57,695 nt of DNA from an uncultured Selenomonas sp. (GTDB lineage Bacteria > Bacillota > Negativicutes > Selenomonadales > Selenomonadaceae): assembly GCA_947167105.1 (NCBI GenBank), contig CAMVGU010000022.1:1-57695 (forward strand), in the 5' to 3' direction. Below the pieces are notes generated by a model, which was given only the letters and a program-made list of their open reading frames with translations, ran no database searches and was not told the DNA's origin. Position numbers and translations under genes: made by a program. Positions 50,122 to 57,695 of this stretch are shown here, piece by piece; position 1 is the first letter of the stretch; every line of letters begins with the position of its first letter.

Positions 50122-52833
50122 GTGTGTAATGTTCATGAGGAGGATATGCACGTGTTGCAGGAATTGTTCACAAACGTTGAAAACAGCTTAAAATCCCTTG
50201 GTAAAGAAATAGTCTCTATTCCGGAGTGTGAGTCTGCCCTAAATGATATTAACAATATTATTGATAACATCAAAAGCCCTTTGCTTGTTATGGTAATGGG
50301 CGAATTTTCGAGAGGAAAATCAACCTTCATCAACGCTTTAGTTGGGCAATCTATCACGGAAGTAGGTGCTACACCCACGACCGCTGTTATTACTAAACTT
50401 ACCTATGGGTTGGCAGACAAAATCACCGTTTTTATGCGGGATGGTTCCGTGAAATTCTATGATACAGATAAATTTACTACACTTACCGCCGAAAGCGGAG
50501 AAGAAGCTGATAAATTACATGAAGAAATTGATTATGTGGAACGTAACTTGCCTATAGATTTTCTGAAGTCAATGTCTATAATAGATAGCCCAGGATTAAA
50601 CTCCATTAAGCCTGTTCACGAAGAAACAACGAAGAATTTTATGGATAAATCCGATACGGTTATTTGGATACTTGATGCGAATGAAGTCGGAAGACAGACT
50701 GAAATAGATGCTATGAAGAGGCTCAATCCCCGCCTTGCACCATTAGTGCTTGTGAACAAAATTGATGCAATCAACGAAGATGAAGGCGAGTCATCAGAGA
50801 AAATTCTGTCTGACATTGCTCATAAACTTTCTAACAATAAATTGGAATATCAAAAAATTGTCGGCATCTCTGCCAAGATGGCCTTTCAAGGAAAAATTAA
50901 AAACAACAAAAAGATGATTGTAGAAAGTAACATCGGAGAATTTTATGATGCTGTCGATACAATGATTCTCCCTAATCGTGAAAAATACAAGTGGAATTCT
51001 ATGTTGGATGGATTGGCGAGAATTGTATTTTCCGTTGGAAATGTATTGCACGATAAAAAAGTAGAAAACGGTAAACGTAAAAATACTGATTATGCCGCCT
51101 ATATCGAAACTGAAGAGAGTTTATCGACTGCTTTTGATGAATTGGAAAACATCGCCGATTTTGTAATGACGGCAATTGAATCAACGCACTCAACCAAGAG
51201 GATTCGACTCAATCCTGCGGAAAAAACTTTTTATGGTGTCTTGCATTGGCTAGGACTTTTTGTCAAAAAAGACAATGAAGTATCCCTGCAATATCTTGAA
51301 GAAGCCGCCGTTCGTAATGACACAGTAGCCCAAGTTATTCTTATCGATGTATACACTAATTTGAATCAAACTGATCGTATGACATATTGGCAAGATAAAG
51401 TATATTCTTCTACTTCTTCCGCAGACAAAAATGCCGGTAAAGCCGAGTATGAAAAGGGGAAATCATGCGAGGAAGTCGATAATTACCAAGAGGCTGTAGA
51501 ATGGTACAAGAAAGCGGACGCATTAGGAAATGCCGACGCTGCTTTTAAAATCGCTGAAATATATGATTACGTCGATTATTTTGAGTTTCATGGCATTGAT
51601 TATGATGAAATAAATGACGAAGAATATGTTAGGATTGAGGAAAAATGGGACGAAAAGTCTGAGATTGAATCAATAAAATGGTATCTTAAAGCAGCAGAAA
51701 AAAATAACATCGATGCAATGGTTGGGCTAGGGCTAAAGTATAATGAAGATGGAAACGAAGCCGAAGCACTAAAATGGTTAGAAAAGGCTGCTGCTTTGGG
51801 TAGTGCCGATGCAATGTTCCATATTGCTGATGATTTCGAATATGCTGATGAGAAAAAACAGATTGAATGGTACAGAAAAGCGGCTATAGCCGGAAGTGTA
51901 GATGCTATAAAATATTTTGCCGAAAGATACGAGCATGGTAACAATATAGACGAAGCAGTAAAATGGTATCAAAAAGCTGCTGATATGGGGGATGATTATT
52001 GTAAAAATAAAATCACTTACTTCAATTTGAAAAAAAACATAGTCCCTTGGCCTTGCGTATCTGCTGACAAAGTTCAGTCACAGTCTAGCGATGCGTTTCG
52101 TGTTGTCGTTACTGGTGAATTTTCACGTGGCAAAAGTAGCTTTATCAATGCGCTTTTAGGACAGCGAATTCTACCTTCAAAAGTGACTCCTACTACATCT
52201 ATGACGACGACGGTCATGTATGGTGATGTACTTGAATATAGAATCTACCTTAAAGGAGAATCGGTGCCACGGCAAATAAGTCAGGATGAATTTTTTGCCA
52301 TCAATGCAGATGATGTTTCTTTCGTGGAACATGCCGAAATTATCTGCCCTAATGTGTTTTGCAAAGACAATGTGGAAGTGGTGGACACCCCTGGAACGAA
52401 CGACCTTAACATAGAGAGAAGGGAAATTACTTACGGCTACTTAAGCCAAGCCGATATCGTAGTGATGATACTGTCTGCCGTTCAGTGTTTAACTGTTTCG
52501 GAAGCAAATTTTTTACAAATGTTTATAAAAGGCAATACCCCCAAAAATATTTTCTTCGTCATCAATTTCAAGGATTGTCTCGAAGTGGGAGAAGAAGAAA
52601 AAGTGAAAACATTTTTTATAAGCCAACTACAGAAACTATTGCCCAATGGATATCCTATCGCAGAATGTACTTTTCTTGTTTCAAGTCGAGATGCATTGCG
52701 TTATCGCCGTAATGCAAACGGGGAATGTTTAAATCATAAACAGCTATCTTGTTTACCTAATGACGTTGAAGATACGGGCTTACCAGCTGTTGAGAGAGCA
52801 ATACAATCACTGCGTAACAAGGTGCAAAAGTAG
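50122..52833 (+). CDS. Double-GTPase dynamin-like protein with internal Sel1-type repeats
   Basis: 903 residues from GTG 50122 (AAAGGA six bases upstream); ATG 50146 is an alternative. The first GTPase domain has GEFSRGKST at about residues 60-68, a Thr switch (ATPTTAV), DSPG near 155 and NKID near 212. A linker leads to Sel1/TPR-like repeats (EAVEWYKKADALGNADAAFK, EALKWLEKAAALGSADAMFH, KQIEWYRKAAIAGS, EAVKWYQKAADMGD). A second GTPase follows, with GEFSRGKSS near 664-672 and DTPGTND near 754 but no clean NKxD. The second domain resembles that of the next gene and stops before a helical stalk. Two G domains around Sel1 repeats is an unusual build. AT-rich. Confidence 0.85.
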   Translation: MCNVHEEDMHVLQELFTNVENSLKSLGKEIVSIPECESALNDINNIIDNIKSPLLVMVMGEFSRGKSTFINALVGQSITEVGATPTTAVITKLTYGLADKITVFMRDGSVKFYDTDKFTTLTAESGEEADKLHEEIDYVERNLPIDFLKSMSIIDSPGLNSIKPVHEETTKNFMDKSDTVIWILDANEVGRQTEIDAMKRLNPRLAPLVLVNKIDAINEDEGESSEKILSDIAHKLSNNKLEYQKIVGISAKMAFQGKIKNNKKMIVESNIGEFYDAVDTMILPNREKYKWNSMLDGLARIVFSVGNVLHDKKVENGKRKNTDYAAYIETEESLSTAFDELENIADFVMTAIESTHSTKRIRLNPAEKTFYGVLHWLGLFVKKDNEVSLQYLEEAAVRNDTVAQVILIDVYTNLNQTDRMTYWQDKVYSSTSSADKNAGKAEYEKGKSCEEVDNYQEAVEWYKKADALGNADAAFKIAEIYDYVDYFEFHGIDYDEINDEEYVRIEEKWDEKSEIESIKWYLKAAEKNNIDAMVGLGLKYNEDGNEAEALKWLEKAAALGSADAMFHIADDFEYADEKKQIEWYRKAAIAGSVDAIKYFAERYEHGNNIDEAVKWYQKAADMGDDYCKNKITYFNLKKNIVPWPCVSADKVQSQSSDAFRVVVTGEFSRGKSSFINALLGQRILPSKVTPTTSMTTTVMYGDVLEYRIYLKGESVPRQISQDEFFAINADDVSFVEHAEIICPNVFCKDNVEVVDTPGTNDLNIERREITYGYLSQADIVVMILSAVQCLTVSEANFLQMFIKGNTPKNIFFVINFKDCLEVGEEEKVKTFFISQLQKLLPNGYPIAECTFLVSSRDALRYRRNANGECLNHKQLSCLPNDVEDTGLPAVERAIQSLRNKVQK

Positions 52834-52875
52834 CTTTATTATAATAACAACGAAAACACCATGAGGTCGATACGC

Positions 52876-54798
52876 ATGAAATTAGACAAATATAAAAATT
52901 ATGCTTCGGTAGCTCAGTGCAAGTTGCAAGAAGTCGAGAGCGTTGCCTGTGAATTACGGATGGATAACGCCGCAAAAAAAATTAATTCCATCCGTAAGTA
53001 CATGACGAACGACACCTTTCATCTCGTCATCGTGGGCGAGTTCTCCCGCGGCAAAAGCACCTTCATCAACGCCCTCCTAGGCAAGCGGATTCTCCCTGCC
53101 AGCAAGAATCCCACCACCGCCATCATCAGCAAAATCGTCTACGGGGAAACGCCCGCCTATCGGATTCACTATAAGGACGGCAGGCCGCCGCAGAGCATGG
53201 AAGAAGCCTCCTTCAAAAAGCTCACGGCTCCCCCGGAGCCGGACGAGAGCGACGCTGTCTCCGTGAAGGAGTTCCAACAGGCGCAGAAGGCCATTTCCGA
53301 AATCGACTTTGCCGAAATCTCCTATCCCCTCCCCTTCTGCAAAGACAAGGTAGAAGTGGTGGACACTCCCGGCACCAACGACCTCAACGTAGGACGTATG
53401 GAAATCACCTACGGCTATCTGAATCAGGCGGATGCCGTGGTGTTGCTCCTTGCCGCCTATCAACCTCTCAGCGCATCGGAAGCGCAGTTCCTCAAGGAAC
53501 GGATTCTCGGCAACCAGATACAGGACATCTTCTTCGTCATCAGCCACAAGGATGACCTTGACAATGAGGAACAGGAGAAGGATGTGGTGGACTTCATCGA
53601 GAAGCACCTTCGTAAGATTCTGCCCGAAGGTTTTTCCCTCCATCATCGTATCTTTCTCGTCAACAGTCTCGGGGCACTCTATTCCCACATGAGGGAGCGG
53701 GGCGAGGAACTGACCGCCAAGCAGGAGCTCAAGGTTCCAGATGACTTCAATGACACGGGCTTCCCCGATTTCGAATCAGCCCTCGGGGATTTCCTTGCCA
53801 ACGAGAAGGGCATGGTTCGACTGCGGAAGTACAACCGTGATGCGCAGGCTGTTACCCGTACCATGCAGAGGGATATTGAGAGGAATATCGGCATCGTCGC
53901 ACACTCCGCAGATGAAATCCGGCAAAAGGCGGCAGAGATGGCGCCGAAGTTTGAGCAGGCCAAGCGCCGGGCAGAACGTATCGTGTCTGACATGAAGTAC
54001 GCCTTTGAGAGTGCCGGTTCCGACATTGACTATAAGTGTCACACTGCTGCCAATACGATTCTTGCCAAGGCAAAGGAGGCCGTGAACAATCTCACGCAGG
54101 ATATGTCCGCTTCTGCCATGCAGCAGGCCATCGAGCGTGAGGTCACGGCGGAGAAGAAGCATTTCTTGGATTCCACCATCAGGGAATGGCAGGACATATT
54201 TTACCGGGAAAACGAAAAAGCGCAGGAGTCCCTGCGTGTCATCTGGCAGGATATCGATATTGAGTATCAGCGGAGTTTCCATCTCCCTGCCGTGATTGAC
54301 AGCGACCAGACAAGCCTCACGATTTCCGCTCCCGGTAGCACCAAGACCTTTTCAGAGCAAGCCTATGATTTCGCGGGGGAAAGTTTTCGCACGGCTGTAG
54401 AAACCAAAAGCGCATTAGAGTTTATCGGTGCTTTGGGGTTCAGTGCTGCTGCGGGCATCATAGGCGGAGTCGTGGACATTTTCAACGCTTTCTTCGGAAA
54501 CGGACGGGATACATGGCGCGACAAGGTGCGCTCCGAGATTATCCGCGCTTACAGTGGCCAAGGTGACAAGATGGCGGCGACCCTCAAGAACCTGTATCAG
54601 ACTCGCACGGAAGAGGTCTGCCGAAGTCTCAAGGAGCGTGTCGATGCCCGTGTCGAGGACATGGAACGCCAGCTTCGGGACATTTTACGAGAGAAGGAAT
54701 CCCAGGAACAGGATGCGGAAAAAGAGCGGCGTTATCTCCAAGCCAAGCTGGAGGAACTACGCCGGATTTCTCAAGACCTGAACAGGATAGCTCTATGA
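52876..54798 (+). CDS. Dynamin-like GTPase
   Basis: 640 residues from ATG 52876, with GAGGT eight bases upstream. P-loop GEFSRGKST at 54-62, switch Thr in NPTTAI, DTPGTND from Asp163, and SHKDD in the G4 position in place of NKxD. After the G domain come long helices and a hydrophobic stretch (ALEFIGALGFSAAAGIIGGV, about residues 515-534) that could insert in membrane like the paddle of bacterial dynamins, then a coiled-coil tail (EKERRYLQAKLEELRRI). Bacterial dynamins remodel or tether membranes. GC content is markedly higher than in the preceding gene. It ends 13 bp before the next dynamin-like gene. Confidence 0.9.
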   Translation: MKLDKYKNYASVAQCKLQEVESVACELRMDNAAKKINSIRKYMTNDTFHLVIVGEFSRGKSTFINALLGKRILPASKNPTTAIISKIVYGETPAYRIHYKDGRPPQSMEEASFKKLTAPPEPDESDAVSVKEFQQAQKAISEIDFAEISYPLPFCKDKVEVVDTPGTNDLNVGRMEITYGYLNQADAVVLLLAAYQPLSASEAQFLKERILGNQIQDIFFVISHKDDLDNEEQEKDVVDFIEKHLRKILPEGFSLHHRIFLVNSLGALYSHMRERGEELTAKQELKVPDDFNDTGFPDFESALGDFLANEKGMVRLRKYNRDAQAVTRTMQRDIERNIGIVAHSADEIRQKAAEMAPKFEQAKRRAERIVSDMKYAFESAGSDIDYKCHTAANTILAKAKEAVNNLTQDMSASAMQQAIEREVTAEKKHFLDSTIREWQDIFYRENEKAQESLRVIWQDIDIEYQRSFHLPAVIDSDQTSLTISAPGSTKTFSEQAYDFAGESFRTAVETKSALEFIGALGFSAAAGIIGGVVDIFNAFFGNGRDTWRDKVRSEIIRAYSGQGDKMAATLKNLYQTRTEEVCRSLKERVDARVEDMERQLRDILREKESQEQDAEKERRYLQAKLEELRRISQDLNRIAL

Positions 54799-54811
54799 GG
54801 AAGTGAACAGG

Positions 54812-56620
54812 ATGGATTTGCAACGGGAAAAAGAAAGCGTATTGCGGCTTCTGTCGGAGCTCACGGCAAGACCCTATGCCCAAGCCCATGCAAAGGTTCT
54901 GCGAGGTTTGCAGGAATTACAGGGAGATATGCAGGGTGACTTCTATACCGTGGTAGTTCTTGGCGAGTTCAAGCGCGGCAAGAGCACCCTCGTCAACGCT
55001 CTTTTGGGAACGAGGCTCCTGCCGATGGACGTACTGCCGGAAACGGCTACCATCAACGCTATTATGTACGAGGAAACACCGAGGCTGACCGTGGTGCATC
55101 GGGACGGCTCCACCCGAAAAGGCGAAGTCTCCTATGACTTCCTCAAGCAGTATTCCGCGCGGGAGGAAGGCTCCGAGGCCGCCCAAGTCCGCTACATTAA
55201 AATTGGCTATCCCTGCGAGCTTTTGAAAAATAGGATTGTCCTCGTAGATACTCCCGGCGTTTCTGACCTCAACGAGCAAAGAAGCGAAGTCACCTATCAG
55301 TTCGTCCCCAAGGCGAATGCCGTGCTCTTCGTCCTGGATGCCAATGCGCCGCTCAAAAAGACGGAAAAGGAATTCATCGACGAACGCCTGCTTCCTCTGG
55401 GTATCAGAAACATCATCTTCATCATCAACAAGTATGACGCGGTGGATGATGAGGAAGAAGAGGAATTTCTGGACAATGTGAAGAAGCGGCTCCACCGGGC
55501 CTTTCAAATGGACGCGAAGGAGGCGCAGCTTCGGGAGATTTCCGTCTATCCCCTTTCGGCAAAACAGGCCTTGCAGGGCATCGAGAAGGGCAGTGACAAA
55601 CTTCTTAAGGCATCGGGATTCGAGGAAATCCGAGACAAGCTCCAAAGCATGCTCTTTGACGGCAGCGTGGAACGGGAGAAGCTGCAGGGCTACCGGCAGC
55701 GGCTCCACTGGCTGCTGTCCTCTCTGGAACGGGAAATCCAAGGGGAGAAGTCCATGAAGGAAGCCGGCATCACGGAATTGGAGGATGCCGCGCAAGCCCT
55801 CCGGCAGATGCTTCAGGAGAAAACAGCGGAAGAGAACAACGTGGATGCCTACGTCAAATCGGCAAAAACCAAAATCTACGCCATGACGGACAAGTCCCTA
55901 CAGTATTTCCATCAGAAGCTCCGGGAAAATGTACTGGATTTGATTGAGCAGCACCAGAGCCAGAACTTCAAGAATTTTGTAGAAAACTCTTTGACCAAGT
56001 ATATCCAAAGAAGCATCGAAGGTTGGATTGGCATCTATACGCCCCATGTGGATGAACTGCTGGCGCTCATGGAACGTGAACTTGCCAGAGGACTCAGCTA
56101 CCACTTCAAACAGAATGTGCGGCTGCAAGCGGCGAAAGGCAAGAAGCTCCAGAATATGAGCGCCCTTTTGGACATCGAGGCAGCGGACATCTCCAATACT
56201 GGGATGCAGGCAGGAGCGATAACGGCGGCGGGAGCCGTGGCAGTCATGGCGGTGCTGACCCCCGTTCTTGTCCCCATTCTGACTCTCTGGGGACGCTCCA
56301 AGCTTTTCGAGGGACTTTTGCAAAAGAAATTGGCAGAGGCCAAAGCCGATGTGATTCCGCAAGTGGAAAACCAGATGGCCAAGCTGATGATGGAACTGCA
56401 ATCCCATGTCCACGGCTACATCGACAGGCAGTCTGTCCTCATCCAAAAGAATACCCAATGCGCCTATGATTCCATTCTTTCAGATATCCAGAAACGAATC
56501 GAGGCACAAATTGCGGACAAGAAGCGGGAAGGCGCAGATATCCGGCGGGAAATGGATGAACTGACGGCGCAAATGGAAGAGATTCAAGGCTATTTATCGA
56601 GACTGAGCGAGGAGACATGA
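54812..56620 (+). CDS. Dynamin-like GTPase with membrane hairpin
   Basis: 602 residues from ATG 54812; GTG 54803 is another possible start. P-loop GEFKRGKST at 51-59, switch Thr in PETATI, DTPGVSD from Asp146, and a canonical NKYD at 206-209. Helical stalk regions surround a strongly hydrophobic hairpin near 467-494 (GAITAAGAVAVMAVLTPVLV), the likely membrane-insertion paddle. A coiled-coil tail ends the protein. It differs clearly from the preceding dynamin, so the pair is probably a heterologous partner set, as known for tandem bacterial dynamins. The next gene starts four bases after its stop. Confidence 0.92.
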   Translation: MDLQREKESVLRLLSELTARPYAQAHAKVLRGLQELQGDMQGDFYTVVVLGEFKRGKSTLVNALLGTRLLPMDVLPETATINAIMYEETPRLTVVHRDGSTRKGEVSYDFLKQYSAREEGSEAAQVRYIKIGYPCELLKNRIVLVDTPGVSDLNEQRSEVTYQFVPKANAVLFVLDANAPLKKTEKEFIDERLLPLGIRNIIFIINKYDAVDDEEEEEFLDNVKKRLHRAFQMDAKEAQLREISVYPLSAKQALQGIEKGSDKLLKASGFEEIRDKLQSMLFDGSVEREKLQGYRQRLHWLLSSLEREIQGEKSMKEAGITELEDAAQALRQMLQEKTAEENNVDAYVKSAKTKIYAMTDKSLQYFHQKLRENVLDLIEQHQSQNFKNFVENSLTKYIQRSIEGWIGIYTPHVDELLALMERELARGLSYHFKQNVRLQAAKGKKLQNMSALLDIEAADISNTGMQAGAITAAGAVAVMAVLTPVLVPILTLWGRSKLFEGLLQKKLAEAKADVIPQVENQMAKLMMELQSHVHGYIDRQSVLIQKNTQCAYDSILSDIQKRIEAQIADKKREGADIRREMDELTAQMEEIQGYLSRLSEET

Positions 56621-56623
56621 ATC

Positions 56624-57103
56624 ATGAGCTTGTTTGAACTTTTTGACGCTACCTATGGGCCGGGACTGTACGAGTCCATACCTGACGGCATCGGGGGAAC
56701 GGATATCCTGCACGGTGGCACGGTGGTAGACCACATGAGTCCCGAGGGCGTACTCCATTCGCAGGGAATGGCTCTCAGTGTTCCCAATGCGGAAGGCGGC
56801 GTAGATGTCGTTTCCAATGGACAGGTCATATCACACACCCAGCCGAACGTCATGGGCGGCATGGATGTCTATGACGGAGACATGGGGCTGGAGCGCAGCA
56901 CGATTCCCAATGCAGAGGGAGGCGTTGACATTTACGGCACAGATATGAATATGGAAGGAATGACTATGCCCAATGTTTTTGGCGGAGAGGACTATTTGTC
57001 GATGAGTGGAAATGCGGATGCAATACTGGATTATCAAGACCCGCTGATGCATTCAGCTGAGTATCGGATGAATCCGTTTAATATTGGTATAAGTTCAGTT
57101 TAA
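56624..57103 (+). CDS. Small repeat protein of the dynamin island
   Basis: 159 residues, not matched to any family I know. It is built from units of about 20-21 residues headed by PN-x-x-GG-x-D: VPNAEGGVDV at 53, QPNVMGGMDVYDG at 73, IPNAEGGVDIYG at 94 and MPNVFGGEDY at 115, with an earlier, degenerate IPDGIGGTDILHGG at 19. Regular Gly-Gly turns and beta-prone segments suggest a small beta-solenoid. It has no signal peptide or transmembrane segment. GAGGAG lies before the ATG, four bases after the dynamin stop, so it belongs to the same operon and may bind the dynamins. Confidence 0.8.
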   Translation: MSLFELFDATYGPGLYESIPDGIGGTDILHGGTVVDHMSPEGVLHSQGMALSVPNAEGGVDVVSNGQVISHTQPNVMGGMDVYDGDMGLERSTIPNAEGGVDIYGTDMNMEGMTMPNVFGGEDYLSMSGNADAILDYQDPLMHSAEYRMNPFNIGISSV

Positions 57104-57159
57104 TCTGATTTTTCTCGTGACATACCAATTACCTAATTAACATGAGGATGTGTTGAAGT

Positions 57160-57666
57160 ATGTCGACATTAATTGCTCACTACACAGGGTTAGAAACGGT
57201 AGCTCACTATATTCTGCCCAGAGAAGCACTGAGAATATCTATGGGTTCGTTCCTTTATTTTGATGATCCTAAAGAAACAAAAGCTTGGCATTTTAATGTT
57301 AATGGAGAAGTATCCAATCAACTTTTCCACGAAAGACGTATCTCTGATGAAATAAAAAAGCATTTTGGTGTAATCTGCTTTAGTAATGGAAGTGAGAGAG
57401 TAGAAAATGGTTTCGATTTCAATCGCGGAGATTATAAGCCTAGAATGTGGGCTCAATACGGAGACAATAGCAAGGGTGTATGTTTAATCTTCGACAGAGA
57501 AAGAATAATCACTTTAGCTCATAGCCAGTTTGAAAATATCGGAAATGTTTTTTCTGATGATGTGAGATATTTCGATGTGGAGGGTATGCCGGATTTTCGT
57601 GACGATGAAGTTATGCTTTCTCAAGAAAACATATTGCATGAATCGGCGTGTTTCAAATCTGCCTAA
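57160..57666 (+). CDS. DUF2971-domain protein, C-terminally short
   Basis: 168 residues. LIAHYTGLETVAHYI and GVICFSNGSE, then KPRMWAQYGDNSKGVCLIF give the DUF2971 signature. The first DUF2971 gene is 266 residues long and continues well past this point, so here the C-terminal third is missing; the last residues after NILHE (SACFKSA) look foreign. The 3' end may have been cut by an insertion whose edge lies just beyond. AT-rich like the first gene of the island, unlike the two genes before it. GAGGATG precedes the start. Confidence 0.75.
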   Translation: MSTLIAHYTGLETVAHYILPREALRISMGSFLYFDDPKETKAWHFNVNGEVSNQLFHERRISDEIKKHFGVICFSNGSERVENGFDFNRGDYKPRMWAQYGDNSKGVCLIFDRERIITLAHSQFENIGNVFSDDVRYFDVEGMPDFRDDEVMLSQENILHESACFKSA

Positions 57667-57695
57667 ATTCGGGTAACACTTCCTGGTGCCAAAAT

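Overview
The window looks like a chromosomal accessory region of an anaerobic Gram-negative Firmicute (Negativicutes, most likely Selenomonas or a close relative). It mixes outer-membrane functions (a TolC-type protein and remains of a two-partner secretion pair) with Firmicute-style radical-SAM, glycyl-radical and EFR1-type ferredoxin genes. The genus is inferred from gene content only.

Layout: (1) 1-2.6 kb, a truncated GLUG-repeat TpsA-like adhesin and its decayed TpsB transporter. (2) 2.6-12.3 kb, minus strand: a LysR regulator and a five-gene NHLM-type peptide exporter (adaptor, HlyD-like protein, C39-peptidase ABC, second ABC, TolC) with no visible precursor peptide. (3) 12.6-16.1 kb: flavodoxin/ferredoxin protein, isochorismatase-like hydrolase and UvrD/PcrA-like helicase. 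(4) 16.1-22.4 kb, a gene graveyard: fragments of DNA methyltransferases, a conjugation-like gene and a hydrolase, an intact methyltransferase-STAS fusion, and a LysR/hydrolase/iron-sulfur-flavoprotein cassette lying between two 207-bp copies of the same truncated type III mod gene start. (5) 22.4-25.9 kb: Rpn-type nuclease, an amber-interrupted P-loop ATPase, a DNPH1-like hydrolase and DinB. (6) 26-32.4 kb: a glycyl radical enzyme with activase, FSA-type aldolase, DeoR regulator and Gfo/Idh/MocA oxidoreductase. (7) 32.4-42.4 kb: a LysR regulator divergent from an ACGX-repeat RiPP precursor, SPASM radical SAM enzyme and nitroreductase, running on without an obvious terminator through glyoxalase-like, EFR1, PPC-domain, hydrolase, MerR, aldo/keto reductase and Gfo/Idh genes to a strong terminator near 42.36 kb. 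(8) 42.4-45.3 kb: deoC and symporter fragments, a leaderless ArsR gene and two tandem radical SAM genes sharing an ArsR-like palindrome. (9) 45.3-49.0 kb: a MITE candidate and a serine recombinase gene split by an IS21-family element flanked by 10-bp direct repeats. (10) 49.3-57.7 kb: an island of three consecutive dynamin-like GTPase genes plus a novel repeat protein, bracketed by two DUF2971 genes.

The two most notable systems are the ACGX RiPP locus, with a LysR box placed upstream of its promoter, and the dynamin/DUF2971 island, which looks like a candidate membrane-acting defence or stress module next to mobile-element debris. The glycyl-radical cluster is a coherent catabolic unit of unproved substrate. 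Many genes here are broken, so the region is turning over quickly.
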